A stretch of DNA of 64,000 nt from Candidatus Thermodiscus eudorianus (GCA_015521085.1 WAOW01000004.1:124001-188000), one strand, 5' to 3'; shown: positions 31,865-41,752, counted from the stretch's first letter. Made by a program: numbers and translations. The notes: generated by a model from the letters alone, not told the origin.

Positions 31865-33820
31865 TTGGCAGTAAAGACCCTCCGCCTGCAGCCGCCCGAG
31901 ACTCTTCCTATCAAGGTAAGATACTACCTGGAAGACGTCGAGGAGGCAAGAGTCGACATCCTAGCACAAGTCCAGTGGCGCTACGAGCCCGTGACCAAGG
32001 AAGACGTCGAGAAGATGTGGGCAGAAGCCCCGGCCATATACGCTATACTCTCAGAAGCCGCTAGCCTTGAGGAGGCCCGCGAGAAGCTATACGAGTACCT
32101 TAGCAAGTGGGAGGCGAAACTACGCAACGGCGAAGTAGACCTACACCCGATAGACTACTGGCTGGCCATACAGGCTATAAACAACTTCAAGAACATACTC
32201 TCAAAACGCAACGAGAAGATAGCAAAGTTCAGCACCCTAGAATACCTATACAGGCTGGCTAAGAACGACCCCAAGGTCTACAACGAGGTTGGCAAGGGAT
32301 TCGTAGAGGAGTTCAAGCACCTCTTCAAAGCCATACACGGGACAGCCAAGTTCTCAATGGGCTGGCTAGGCGAGAAGTTCGGCGGGGAGGAGCCCATACT
32401 AGAGTTCCTCCAGTCCAGGGGGCTCAAGGCAGCAAAGCTGAGGTCAAACTACCTCGACAAGGTCGGGAAGTTCGTCCTAGACTACGTAGAGAGGTATAGG
32501 TCAGGGCTCGACCCGAAGGTCATAGAGGAGCGCAAGAAGAACAGGCAGAAGATACTAGACTACCTCGGCGCCACGCTAGACGACTGGTACTTCTACCCCT
32601 GGCAGTTCAGGAACATATTCAAGAACATGAAACACCTGGAGATGCTCAAGGAGCTAGTCCCGCTCACAGAGGAGGACATAGAGAACATCAAGACGGCGCT
32701 AGAGAACAGGATACCCTTCGGCATAACACCCTACTACCTGAGCCTCTTCGACTTCACAAGAGCCGACAGGAAGTACGACCCCGTAGTCAGGAGCCAAGTC
32801 ATACCCCCACGCTGGTACGTGGAGGTCATGGCCAAGCACAAGAGAGACCGCCGCTTCGTATTCGACTTCATGAGAGAGGGAGACACCTCACCCCACGACC
32901 TGATAACCAGGAGATACCCGCTGGTGGCTATAATCAAGGTGGCCGACACCTGCCCGCAGATATGCGTCTACTGCCAGAGGAACTGGGAGATCGAGTCAGC
33001 CCTCTTCCCCGAGGGCATACTGAACATGAGGAGGATAGAGAGGGCCATAGAGTGGATGGCACAGCACGAGACGATCATCGACGTGCTCCTAACCGGCGGC
33101 GAGCCAATGATACTGGGCGACAAGAGGCTAGAGAGGATACTAGACAAGCTATCCGAGGTAGACCACATCAAGAACATAAGGATAGGCAGCAGGATCCTCG
33201 TAACAGTCCCGATGAGGATAACCGACGAGACCGCAGAGCTACTTGGAAGCTACATCGAGCCCGGCAAGAGGAACCTAGCATTCGTAACACACTTCGAGGG
33301 CGCAGAAGAGGTAACACCAGAGGTAGCGGAGGCCGTGAAGAAGCTCAGGAAGAACGGAGTATACGTGTACAACCAGCAGGTATTCAGGTTCTGGACCAGC
33401 AGGAGGTTCCAGTACGTCGCGCTGAGGATAGCCCTCAAGAAGGTGGGCATCGACCCGTACTACAACTTCTACCCCAAGGGCAAGTTCGAGCAGAAGGACT
33501 TCCTAGTACCGATAGCCAGGATAATGCAGGAGAGGAAGGAGGAGGCCAGGCTACTGCCCGGAATCTTCAGGACCGACGAGCCGGTCTTCAACGTTCCAGC
33601 GCTCGGCAAGAACCACATAAGGGCCTGGCAGGACCGCGAGCTGATCGCAGTAACACCCAAGTACGGCAACAGAGTCTACCTATGGCACCCGTGGGAGAAG
33701 GGCATAGCCCCAATCACTCCATGGCCATACATCGACGTGCCGATATACGACTACCTGAAGAGGCTCGAAGAGGCGGGGGAGGACCCGAAGGAGTACGAGA
33801 CCATCTGGTACTACTACTAG
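31865..33820 (+). CDS. Lysine 2,3-aminomutase-family radical SAM protein, long form
   Basis: About 651 residues from TTG 31865. The radical SAM cluster CxxxCxxC is at C363, C367 and C370 (TCPQICVYCQ). The following LLTGGEPM, RILVTVPMRIT and TRFFHE-like (VTHFEGAEEVTPE) segments fit the KamA family. Bacterial KamA has about 416 residues; here an extra N-terminal helical domain of about 330 residues precedes the radical SAM core. The reaction (lysine, glutamate or another amino acid) cannot be told from sequence alone. Codon bias is strong, suggesting high expression. Monocistronic with its own TATA box. Confidence 0.82.
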   Translation: MAVKTLRLQPPETLPIKVRYYLEDVEEARVDILAQVQWRYEPVTKEDVEKMWAEAPAIYAILSEAASLEEAREKLYEYLSKWEAKLRNGEVDLHPIDYWLAIQAINNFKNILSKRNEKIAKFSTLEYLYRLAKNDPKVYNEVGKGFVEEFKHLFKAIHGTAKFSMGWLGEKFGGEEPILEFLQSRGLKAAKLRSNYLDKVGKFVLDYVERYRSGLDPKVIEERKKNRQKILDYLGATLDDWYFYPWQFRNIFKNMKHLEMLKELVPLTEEDIENIKTALENRIPFGITPYYLSLFDFTRADRKYDPVVRSQVIPPRWYVEVMAKHKRDRRFVFDFMREGDTSPHDLITRRYPLVAIIKVADTCPQICVYCQRNWEIESALFPEGILNMRRIERAIEWMAQHETIIDVLLTGGEPMILGDKRLERILDKLSEVDHIKNIRIGSRILVTVPMRITDETAELLGSYIEPGKRNLAFVTHFEGAEEVTPEVAEAVKKLRKNGVYVYNQQVFRFWTSRRFQYVALRIALKKVGIDPYYNFYPKGKFEQKDFLVPIARIMQERKEEARLLPGIFRTDEPVFNVPALGKNHIRAWQDRELIAVTPKYGNRVYLWHPWEKGIAPITPWPYIDVPIYDYLKRLEEAGEDPKEYETIWYYY

Positions 33821-33974
33821 CCCTCCATTACAAACTTACACTTACCCCTTATTTTTCCACACCCTGTTTCTCCACCCTCCCGCGGCGGTCCCAGCCGGTC
33901 GAAGAGAACAGCCACTAGCCTTGAGGGACCCCCGTGACAGCCAGCCCACGATCGCAACCCTACGAACCCATACC

Positions 33975-34724
33975 CTACCCGTAGCGCTGGAGATACCTGA
34001 GGCCCTCGGGGTCATGCTCCCGGATAACAGTCATCCCCAGCTCATCCGGCGGCTCGACAACCCTAGGCTCGCCCTCGACCAACAGCTTGAACCCGCTCTC
34101 AGCCCGGGCCTCCTCGACGCTAACACCTGGGAAGAGGGCTCTCAGCACAGGGCCCTCCCCGGTGAACTCTATAAGCGCCTTATTAGTGCACAAGAACGTC
34201 TCCAGGTTCCTCTCAAGCCTAATCCTCCCGGGGCCCGTCATGAAGTCAACCCTGTCGACCAGCGTTCTCCTGTCATGCCGGGCCCATAGTATGATCCTCT
34301 TAACCAGGGGGAACAGGTAGGCCGTAGCTGCTCCTCCCGGTAGCTTGACGCGGGGTTTCTCGTAGGATCCAATCACTGTAAGGTTCGTGTTGCCCCACGC
34401 ATCAACCTGGGCCGCTCCGAAGAACATGACGTCAACTCTCCCCTGGGCTGCAAGGTCGAAGACGTCCATGGTAGTCACTATCCCAACGCTGTAGGGCTCA
34501 GTATAGGGACCCCCACTGCTGGGCAACACCCTGACAGCCTCGGGCACGGGCATGTTGGACTCGCTCACGCTAAGCCACAGGAACCTCCTACCAAGCCTCC
34601 TCCAAGCGTAGGCCATGGAGAGCAGTGGCAACTGGCTAGTCAAGCCGTGATAGACGCTCTCTCCATCCCGGAGGAGCTCGGCCATACACTTGACCATGAC
34701 GTCCGTTGGCCTCACACCAGCCAC
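33975..34724 (-). CDS. CoA-transferase subunit beta (glutaconate/3-oxoacid type)
   Basis: A 249-residue family I CoA-transferase small subunit. The catalytic glutamate probably lies in WLSVSESNMP (about residue 51). The loop FFGAAQVDAWGNTNLTVIG and the LPGGAATAYL segment are typical of GctB. It moves CoA between an acyl-CoA and an acid, probably in amino-acid breakdown. The acid used is unknown. It lies 3 bp downstream of the alpha subunit. Confidence 0.85.
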   Translation of the reverse strand: MAGVRPTDVMVKCMAELLRDGESVYHGLTSQLPLLSMAYAWRRLGRRFLWLSVSESNMPVPEAVRVLPSSGGPYTEPYSVGIVTTMDVFDLAAQGRVDVMFFGAAQVDAWGNTNLTVIGSYEKPRVKLPGGAATAYLFPLVKRIILWARHDRRTLVDRVDFMTGPGRIRLERNLETFLCTNKALIEFTGEGPVLRALFPGVSVEEARAESGFKLLVEGEPRVVEPPDELGMTVIREHDPEGLRYLQRYG

Positions 34725-34727
34725 CTG

Positions 34728-35567
34728 TCACCACCCCCAGCCCGGTAGCCTAGGCTTGAGGCGGGCCTCAACCCACTCCATCGCCCTCTCCTCGCGGGCA
34801 AACATAGCATACTCCTCTATGGCGTTCCAATCCGCCCGGTAGAGGCCATACATCGCAGTCGGCCACGCGCCGCGGGGCACGTGCACCACGGCATCTACGT
34901 GGAGGCTCATGGAGGACAGGGTGAAGGGGAGGCCCCGCAGCCTATCACTGTCAACTATCTCCTCGGCCGTCATTATCACCCTGCGCGAGGCACGTATCTT
35001 GAGCTCGTCCTCATACCGGGGACCCTCAATGACACAGTTACCATACTCGTCGCAGTAGTGGGCGTGGATAACCGCCACGTCGGGCGTTATAGCCTTCACA
35101 GCCACTATCTCGCCCCCGTTGAAGGGGTCCCTCACGACCCTCCACGTCCCAGCCCTCTCATGCAACTCCACAAGTTGGGACCCCAGGACCCCGGCTACCG
35201 GCATGAATGGCAGCCCATAGGAGCCGGCTCGTAGCCCCGCTATCACCGCGCCACAGGTATCCTCCAGGAACTCGACGGAGCCCTTCTCGACGGCCCTCCT
35301 AACGTTAGGGGCCAAGCCGTAGGACTCCAGCGTGGCCATCGCCGCCCTTATACCCCTGAGGGTGCCCGCCGCCACCAGTATGTCGAGCGCCAGGCCAGGC
35401 TCCCTGTCTATGAAGTAGAGGTCCCTCCTCCCCGCCTCTATCAAGGCGGCCACGAAGGCCATAGGGTTGCGGGAGAAGGTTATGCCGCTGATCGTTATCG
35501 AGTCGCCGTCCTCGACGAGCTCCACGGCCTCCCTAAGGGACAGGAGCTTGCTCCCCACAGAAAACAC
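34728..35567 (-). CDS. CoA-transferase subunit alpha (glutaconate/3-oxoacid type)
   Basis: A 279-residue alpha subunit with the N-terminal LREAVELVEDGDSITISGITFSRNPMAFV, the central VAGVLGSQL, and the AVIHAHYCDEYGNCVIEGP motif of GctA-like proteins. It forms a heteromer with the beta subunit encoded next. Divergent to nothing: the gene upstream (radical SAM) is on the same strand and ends 70 bp before it. Confidence 0.85.
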   Translation of the reverse strand: MFSVGSKLLSLREAVELVEDGDSITISGITFSRNPMAFVAALIEAGRRDLYFIDREPGLALDILVAAGTLRGIRAAMATLESYGLAPNVRRAVEKGSVEFLEDTCGAVIAGLRAGSYGLPFMPVAGVLGSQLVELHERAGTWRVVRDPFNGGEIVAVKAITPDVAVIHAHYCDEYGNCVIEGPRYEDELKIRASRRVIMTAEEIVDSDRLRGLPFTLSSMSLHVDAVVHVPRGAWPTAMYGLYRADWNAIEEYAMFAREERAMEWVEARLKPRLPGWGW

Positions 35568-35637
35568 ACCGCATAAACAGTTGTAGCACCGGATATATAG
35601 AAATTAATGACAGAAATACACGTATCCCCAGACGGGG

Positions 35638-36828
35638 CTAGCCGGGATCCCACCACCCCTCCACGCTATACGCGTTGCCGACAAGCCACTCATTACCAAC
35701 GTAGACCTCCCTCAAGCCAGCCCTCCTAGCGGCCTCCACAGCCCTCTCAACGTGATCCCTGCTAGTCGGGGGCAGGTCCGGCATCAAATGGTCCGGGTGG
35801 AAGGCCAAAAGCACCAACGGGGGCATAGGGTCCAGGGTGGCCAGGTAGCTGGCGATCCTATAGACTTCACCGGGCCCCACATAGCCCGGCACGAGCAGCG
35901 TGCTCACGACCAGGAGCGGCGGCTCGGGCCTCTCCCCGGCGAGCTCGGCGACTATCCTGGTATTCTCCATGAGCCTCTTCACCGCCTTCTCGCCACGGGC
36001 ACCCGTGAGAGCCTCGTATATACTGGGCGTCCACGCCTTCCAGTCCACCTTAACTATGCCACCGCTCTCAAGGCTGACCCTGGCCATAGCCCTCATAATA
36101 CCGGGATTGGCTAAGCCATCGGTCTCCCAGCAGATCCTCTTAAAGACCTGACCCCTCCTCCGAGCCTCCTCCAAGATACGCCTGGAAGCGGCCACCAGCT
36201 GTGGGGCCTGGGGAGTAGGATCGCCGCCGAAATAGCATATACACCTGACCCTGGGATCCAGTGCCCTCTCCACCAACTCCTCCACGGTCAAGAGCCTCCT
36301 CCCAAACCCTGGCCTGGCCACGAGCATAGTCTTGTGCTCCGGGTTCTGGCAGAAGGCACAGTCCAGGGGGCAACCGCCCATGAACACCGCTAGATTATAG
36401 AAGCCCCTCTCAGGCCCAGGCACATCCGTGTACCTAGGATAGCCCCTCGAAGTCGCGGCCGGGCATACGGGCGTCGACACACAGTTAGTCGGGAGCGGGT
36501 CAAGGTATGTGAAGCCCACTAGCACGCCATGACCCTCCACCGGTTCAAGCCTACCCCCACGATTCCTCCACACGCCACAGTAGCCGAGGCCACCCTCCCG
36601 GATCCTACACTCGTTGACACAGATCCTACAAGGGACCCCTCCAGGCCCGCTAGGAGGCTCGACGGGGAGCCCTAGAGCACGCCTCCAAGACCTCCTAGCA
36701 CGCCAAGCCACCTCAAGGGCCTCCTGCGGCCTCTCCCGGAGGCACCCAGCACATACACCGAGCCGTCCCGAAACCAGCTGGCTCTCTCGGCCGCAGAGCC
36801 TACACCTACCCAAAACCCCCAGCCCCAT
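35638..36828 (-). CDS. Radical SAM protein of the PflA-like/AmmeMemoRadiSam type with N-terminal zinc ribbon
   Basis: A 396-residue protein. Radical SAM cysteines are C153, C157 and C160 (GGCPLDCAFCQNPEH). Before them lie a CxxC...CxxC zinc ribbon (C9, C12, C26, C29) and a second Cys-rich segment (CRICVNECRIREGGLGYCG, residues 67-84), the latter common in pyruvate formate-lyase-activase-like archaeal proteins. No glycyl-radical enzyme gene is near. The substrate is unknown. The start is ATG. Confidence 0.8.
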   Translation of the reverse strand: MGLGVLGRCRLCGRESQLVSGRLGVCAGCLRERPQEALEVAWRARRSWRRALGLPVEPPSGPGGVPCRICVNECRIREGGLGYCGVWRNRGGRLEPVEGHGVLVGFTYLDPLPTNCVSTPVCPAATSRGYPRYTDVPGPERGFYNLAVFMGGCPLDCAFCQNPEHKTMLVARPGFGRRLLTVEELVERALDPRVRCICYFGGDPTPQAPQLVAASRRILEEARRRGQVFKRICWETDGLANPGIMRAMARVSLESGGIVKVDWKAWTPSIYEALTGARGEKAVKRLMENTRIVAELAGERPEPPLLVVSTLLVPGYVGPGEVYRIASYLATLDPMPPLVLLAFHPDHLMPDLPPTSRDHVERAVEAARRAGLREVYVGNEWLVGNAYSVEGWWDPG

Positions 36829-36977
36829 ACAAGCGTGTATCCCTGGCGAGGCCTATTAGCTGGGGGATCCAAGGAGGGTCCCTCTTCCCGGGCCATACTC
36901 CCTCCCGGGCACGGTTAAGCGGAGCCGCCTCCATGTGTCAGGCATATTACGCTGTTGACGCCCGTCTAGTGGGCATG

Positions 36978-38456
36978 GCTGTGGAGGGACTCTACTTGGC
37001 TGATCCGCTGAGAGATTTGAGGTCATACATCGAGTGGCTCGAAGAGAGGGAGGCCCTGATCCGTGTAGGGGAGGAGTTGAGCCCGGTACTTGAGATACCG
37101 GCTTTCCTGCGCAGGGTAATGTACCGCCGTGGCCCGGCGGTCTTGTTCGAGGCTGTCAAGGGCTATCCTGGCTGGAGGATCGCCGGAAACCTGTTCCCAA
37201 GCCTAGAGCTGTTCAAGGAGGCCCTCGGCGTTGAGAGGCTGGAGGAAGTCGGTGAGAGGCTGACTGGCCTCATGGGTAGGGGGCCTCCGATGGGGTTAAT
37301 GGATAAGCTAAGGGGCCTCCTAGACGCGGGTAGCCTGGCTAAGATGCTACCTAGGAAAACGAGTAGGGCGAGATTCACGGGTAACGTTGTCGAGGCCAGC
37401 GCCGGGCCGCTGGAGATGCTCCCGGCCTTCAAGACCTGGCCCTTGGACGGGGGCCGCTACCTCACGTTCCCCCTGGTGGTCACTAGGGATCCGGTCGACG
37501 GGGTGTATAACATTGGCGTGTACAGGGTTATGATCGTCGACGGCTCTAGGGCCGTCATACACTGGCAGATCCATAAGAGGGGTGCAAAGGCCTACTTCGA
37601 CTCAAGCGATAAGCTGCCGGTTGCGATAGTCTTGGGGAGCGATCCGGGAACCCTCTTCACCGGCGTGGCCCCCGTCCCGCACCCGATGGACAAGTACTTC
37701 TTCGCTGGCATAGTGCGTGGGAGGGGCCTCGAACTCTACGAGCTGCCCAGCGGCCTGATGGTCCCTGCCAACGCGGAGGTCGTCATAGAGGGCTATGTTA
37801 GGAGGGGCGAGCTGGCGGAGGAGGGTCCCTTCGGGGACCACTGGGGCTACTATGACAAGCCCGTCGAAAAGTACCCCGTGTTCCACGTCGAGAGGATGTA
37901 TTATAGGGACGACCCCATATACTATGGTAGCGTTGTCGGCATGCCTCCCCTGGAGGACGCGGTTATCGGGAAGGCGGTTGAGAGGGTCTTCCTACCCATT
38001 ATAAAGATGCTGTTGCCCGAGGTCGTCGACATGGATTTCCCCGTCTACGGCGTCTTCCAGGGGCTGCTGGTTGTGTCTATTAGGAAGAGGTATCCGGGCC
38101 ATGCGAAGAAGGTTATGAGCGCCCTCTGGGGGCTGGGGCAGACCAGCCTGACCAAGATAATAGTAGTTGTCGACGAGGATATAGACGTTCATGACATGAA
38201 CCAGGTCATATGGGCCGTGTCAAGCCACGTAAACCCCGAGAGAGACGTGGTAATCCTACAACACGCACACACAGACGCCCTAGACCCGGCAATGACCGCG
38301 CCAGGACTAGGAAGCAAGCTCGGCATCGATGCAACAAGAAAACTCCCCGAGGAGAACAACGGCCGAGAATGGCCGAGGCAGGTAGAGGAAGACCCCGCAG
38401 TATCGAGTAGGATAGAAGAGCTAGTCGACAAGTACCTACCAGGGACACGGGCCTAG
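36978..38456 (+). CDS. UbiD-family decarboxylase
   Basis: A prenylated-FMN-dependent aromatic or acrylic acid decarboxylase of about 492 residues. Conserved regions include DPLRDLRSYIEWLEEREALIRV at the start, ARFTGNVVEASAGPLEMLP, NIGVYRVMIVDGSRAVIHWQIHKRG, and EGPFGDHWGYYDK. I took ATG 36978; an in-frame ATG at 36933 is also possible. The UbiA prenyltransferase follows after 22 bp, pointing to quinone or related prenyl-aromatic synthesis. The flavin prenyltransferase UbiX is not in the window. Confidence 0.88.
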   Translation, partial: AVEGLYLADPLRDLRSYIEWLEEREALIRVGEELSPVLEIPAFLRRVMYRRGPAVLFEAVKGYPGWRIAGNLFPSLELFKEALGVERLEEVGERLTGLMGRGPPMGLMDKLRGLLDAGSLAKMLPRKTSRARFTGNVVEASAGPLEMLPAFKTWPLDGGRYLTFPLVVTRDPVDGVYNIGVYRVMIVDGSRAVIHWQIHKRGAKAYFDSSDKLPVAIVLGSDPGTLFTGVAPVPHPMDKYFFAGIVRGRGLELYELPSGLMVPANAEVVIEGYVRRGELAEEGPFGDHWGYYDKPVEKYPVFHVERMYYRDDPIYYGSVVGMPPLEDAVIGKAVERVFLPIIKMLLPEVVDMDFPVYGVFQGLLVVSIRKRYPGHAKKVMSALWGLGQTSLTKIIVVVDEDIDVHDMNQVIWAVSSHVNPERDVVILQHAHTDALDPAMTAPGLGSKLGIDATRKLPEENNGREWPRQVEEDPAVSSRIEELVDKYLPGTRA

Positions 38457-38465
38457 AGAGCCAGC

Positions 38466-38476
38466 GAGGGTCCCTC
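38466..38476. repeat. Dispersed palindrome GAGGGTCCCTC (ubiD-ubiA gap copy)
   Basis: One of nine perfect copies of GAGGGWCCCTC seen in the window. The others start at 36874, 41676, 42357, 50230, 51430, 51457, 54829 and 63323. This one lies in the 22-bp gap between the UbiD stop and the UbiA start. Confidence 0.8.
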
Positions 38477-38478
38477 CA

Positions 38479-39417
38479 TTGGAGGAGCCGGTAGAGGCTG
38501 GGAGCTGGGACCCGGGGAGCGTAAAGGGAGGGAGCAAGCTAGGCATAGTCATGAGGCTCATAAGGATAGAGCACACACTCTTCAGCCTGCCCTTCGCATA
38601 TGCAGGGGCAATACTATCGGGCTACCCACTGTCCTGGAGGGAGGCGCTCCTCATATTCACAGCGGTGCTAGGCCTAAGGAGCTCTGCAATGGCCTACAAC
38701 AACATAGCAGACCTGCCAATAGACCGGCTAAACCCCCGTAGCTCCAAGAGGCCCCTAGTAACGGGGGCGTTGAGCATAAGGGAAGCCTACCTGGTAGTAG
38801 TAGCTGGCTCCCTCCTCTACTATCTAAGCGCCGCGCTACTCAACAAGTACGCGCTACTCTACAGCCCCATACTATGGCTACTAGCCCACACGTACCCCTA
38901 CGCCAAGAGGATACACAGCTACCCCCACTACCACCTGGGGCTGGTTCTGGGCTTCACCGTATTCGGCGGGGCAGTCGCCGTGGCAGGGAGCCAGCCGGGC
39001 GCGGACAACTGGATGGTGCTGAGGAGCGTCCCATGGATATACCTTGTAGCGGTCACCCTATGGGTCGCGGGCTTCGATATATACTACAGCGTGCTGGACT
39101 ACGACTTCGACAAGAGCCACGGGATAGGCAGTGTACCGGCCAAGCACGGCAAGCAGAGGGCCATGCTCATAGGCCTCGCAACCCACCTAGCCGCCTCGGC
39201 GCTACTCCTAGCAGGGGTAGCCATGTACTGGGGCACGACCGGGTGGTTCACTCTCACGATGACCCTGGCGGCGATCGCCATAATGTTATACGGAGACGTC
39301 AAGTGCCTCCGGGACGAAAACTACATCCCGAGGGCCTTCAACCAGAACCTGGCCGTGGGAATCCTCATATCACTAGGGATAATACTAGACTACGCGTTAC
39401 ACGCCCTGGCCCACTAG
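38479..39417 (+). CDS. UbiA-family prenyltransferase
   Basis: A 312-residue membrane enzyme with about nine helices that joins a polyprenyl chain to an aromatic ring. The first Asp-rich motif is NNIADLPIDRLNPRSSKRP (about residues 74-92) and the second is DYDFDKSHGIGS. The strong segment IRIEHTLFSLPFAYAGA near residue 30 is typical of 4-hydroxybenzoate-type members. The TTG start is 22 bp after ubiD; an ATG at 38551 is the alternative. It probably works with the UbiD protein in quinone synthesis. Confidence 0.88.
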   Translation: MEEPVEAGSWDPGSVKGGSKLGIVMRLIRIEHTLFSLPFAYAGAILSGYPLSWREALLIFTAVLGLRSSAMAYNNIADLPIDRLNPRSSKRPLVTGALSIREAYLVVVAGSLLYYLSAALLNKYALLYSPILWLLAHTYPYAKRIHSYPHYHLGLVLGFTVFGGAVAVAGSQPGADNWMVLRSVPWIYLVAVTLWVAGFDIYYSVLDYDFDKSHGIGSVPAKHGKQRAMLIGLATHLAASALLLAGVAMYWGTTGWFTLTMTLAAIAIMLYGDVKCLRDENYIPRAFNQNLAVGILISLGIILDYALHALAH

Positions 39418-39439
39418 CCCCCCTTAGGTATAGCCAGGG

Positions 39440-39826
39440 CTACTCTATCCTTGAAGCCAGGTAGAGTAGCTGGTAATGGGCGATGGGCCTGGAGAATATC
39501 AAGAGTCTACTGCCCTTAACCACCCTCAGCTTCCCCGTGAACAACGCTCTAGTAGGGGTGAGTCGCCACCTGAGCATAGAGAGCCAGGTATCCAGGGAGG
39601 CCTCAAGCGCGATGTCCGCCTCCCTCAAGGCCTCATCCACGCCCGCCTCCCTAACACCACTACACCTCCCATCGACCACGTTGAACAACAGGGCACTCCT
39701 AGACCCGTCGCTCATCACAACGATGACGCCGATCACCTCGGTGAACCCTTTGCCTATCTCGCGCAAGTACTCGTCCCTAGACGCCGCGTCACAGAGCCTG
39801 TGCGCCCAATCCAAGTCCGGGAACAT
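39440..39826 (-). CDS. SCP-2 sterol-carrier-like protein
   Basis: A 128-residue protein with the SCP2-like pattern: a variable first half with a beta strand pair (IGVIVVMSDGSRSALLFNVVDGRC), then a helix, and the lipid-pocket segment ALFTGKLRVVKG. In this family such proteins bind lipids or acyl groups. It converges on ubiA (gap 22 bp). No partner is evident. Confidence 0.6.
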   Translation of the reverse strand: MFPDLDWAHRLCDAASRDEYLREIGKGFTEVIGVIVVMSDGSRSALLFNVVDGRCSGVREAGVDEALREADIALEASLDTWLSMLRWRLTPTRALFTGKLRVVKGSRLLIFSRPIAHYQLLYLASRIE

Positions 39827-40001
39827 CTAAGTCGCATCCTCCTAGGGGGCTAGCCGTTAACCCCCGCTCCTCATATAGGCTTAATTTAGTATTAATTTAT
39901 TCTTTGCTCTCACCGCCCAGCGACGGGGAGAGGGTCCCCTCTGGGGGTCGCCGCCCGATAACAGTCGAGGCAACCAGTACAGTCTAGGGCCGCAGTGGGT
40001 G

Positions 40002-40316
40002 TTACTTGAACGCGTCTATCAGCAACAAGACCCCTATTACTACCAGGAGGGCGCCGGCCGCGGATCTCAGGCTCAATGCGAAGGGCACGAGGCCCAGCTT
40101 CCACAGGCCGTCGAGGAGGAAGAACAGGCCGATCACTATAGCCGCGGAGTTGGACATTCTAGACCTGCCCCTGGCGAGGCCAATAAACCCCACAGCCACC
40201 AGGCCAGCCCCCAGCCCGATGAGCACACCCGCGGCGAACTCGCCGTATATCAGGCCAAGCCCCGAGGATATGAAGAGTATTGCCGTGAAGATGGAGGTCC
40301 TCGATATAGATGGCAC
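40002..40316 (-). CDS. Small membrane protein, unknown
   Basis: A 104-residue protein with four hydrophobic segments (about 8-24, 26-47, 56-75, 82-102) and almost no soluble part. No family recognised. The 175-bp gap downstream (39827-40001) holds AT-rich sequence and a GAGGGTCCCCT variant near 39930 but no gene. Confidence 0.55.
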   Translation of the reverse strand: MPSISRTSIFTAILFISSGLGLIYGEFAAGVLIGLGAGLVAVGFIGLARGRSRMSNSAAIVIGLFFLLDGLWKLGLVPFALSLRSAAGALLVVIGVLLLIDAFK

Positions 40317-40427
40317 CTGGGATCACCCTGTAAACCGAGCCTGTAGAGAGTGGATCCTCCTAGGTCGTGGAGGCCCTCTTCCTCCTCCCGCCCTTCAGGT
40401 GTATTAGGCCCGGGTAATTATCTCATA

Positions 40428-40435
40428 CTTATATC
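40428..40435 (+). promoter_or_regulatory. TATA box of the antiporter gene
   Basis: CTTATATC lies about 40 bp before the TTG start at 40474, giving a leader of roughly 15 nt. Confidence 0.55.
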
Positions 40436-40473
40436 ACTCCATCCTTGGGTTATCCACAAGGTGTCTCTCGTAG

Positions 40474-41670
40474 TTGCTGTATAGGCGGTGGAGGGGGGCC
40501 AAGCGCTTCGTAGCGGGATCGACGATAGCAGTGGTAGCGCTAGCCGGGTCGATGCTTCTGAGGTCGCGGTTCGAGTACAGCCTCGAACTCTACACGCTCA
40601 GCGTTGTAAGCCTGCTCCTAGCCTCGGGAGCCCTCATAGCCGAGTCCCTGGGCATAACGCCCGCCGTGATCGAGATCATACTAGGCGTGCTGGCCGGGCT
40701 CTCGGGACTGCCCACAGCGGAGTCGGTCGAGCTGTTGGGGTTGATTGGGAGCGTGTTCATAATGTACATGGCCGGGCTCGAAATCGATCCCGGACTCCTG
40801 AGGAGGATGATCGGGCCGAGCCTGCTATCCGGTTTCATAAGCTTCCTAGCCCCAGCCCTCACCGCCTTCGCAGCACTCTACTACCTGGGCTACGGCGTCG
40901 CAGAGTCATGGCTAGCCGCTATAGGCACCGCGACCACGAGCGTCGCGGTAGTCTACGCTATCATAAGGAAGAGGGCGTTGACTAGGAGGCCCCTGGGCCA
41001 GCTGATACTGGCCACCGCCATGATAGCCGATGTGACTAGCATACTGGCCTTCGTCCTAGTACAGGCGGGGATCACACTGCCAGTCATCCTGTACTTCATC
41101 GGGCTGGTGGTGGCGGTGTGGGCTCTCTCAAGATTCCTTGAGTGGGCCAGCGGCGGGGAGCACGAGGTGGAGCTGAGGCTCATACTATCGTTCCTGATAG
41201 CGGCGGCCCTCATAAGCGAGTACGTCGGGGTACACGCGATACTCTTCGCCTTCCTACTGGGGATAGCCAACAAGAAGACCGTGCAGAAGAGCAGGTACCT
41301 TGAGGACAAGCTAGTCGCCCTCACATTCGGCCTACTAGCCCCGGTATTCTTCATCAACGCCGGGCTACACGCGACCCCCGAAGACCCAATCCTCTACGCG
41401 AAACTGGCCGGTCTCCTGCTAGCGACAACGTTCCCAGTCAAGATCCTCGCCACCCACATCACGCTGAACAAGCTGAGCCCGAGGCGCCTGAAACTCCGCC
41501 TGTCAAGCGTATTCGGCGCACGCCTAACGGTATCAACAGTGATAGCATTCACCGGGGAAGCCACCGGAGTACTCTCCCAAGACCTAGCAGGGGCAGTGAT
41601 AATGTCGGCCCTGATAGCCACGATAGCGGCCGCCCTGATAGCCGGGGCACCGCTACCAGAAGAGACGTGA
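40474..41670 (+). CDS. Cation/proton antiporter (CPA2/KefB type)
   Basis: A 398-residue membrane protein with about 12 helices of the Na+/H+ exchanger family. Characteristic parts are IMYMAGLEIDPGLLRR (residues 94-109), GTATTSVAVVYAIIRKR, ATAMIADVTSILAFVL (the ion-binding aspartate), and PVFFINAGLH. It has no C-terminal nucleotide-binding domain. It likely keeps pH or Na+/K+ balance. It starts with TTG and ends 5 bp before a GAGGGTCCCTC copy. Confidence 0.88.
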   Translation: MLYRRWRGAKRFVAGSTIAVVALAGSMLLRSRFEYSLELYTLSVVSLLLASGALIAESLGITPAVIEIILGVLAGLSGLPTAESVELLGLIGSVFIMYMAGLEIDPGLLRRMIGPSLLSGFISFLAPALTAFAALYYLGYGVAESWLAAIGTATTSVAVVYAIIRKRALTRRPLGQLILATAMIADVTSILAFVLVQAGITLPVILYFIGLVVAVWALSRFLEWASGGEHEVELRLILSFLIAAALISEYVGVHAILFAFLLGIANKKTVQKSRYLEDKLVALTFGLLAPVFFINAGLHATPEDPILYAKLAGLLLATTFPVKILATHITLNKLSPRRLKLRLSSVFGARLTVSTVIAFTGEATGVLSQDLAGAVIMSALIATIAAALIAGAPLPEET

Positions 41671-41752
41671 CACAAGAGGGTCCCTCACGGGCCCGCCTAG
41701 ACCCCTCTAAACCCCCGAAGCCACCACTAATAGCCTGGAGGGGGCTACGCCC

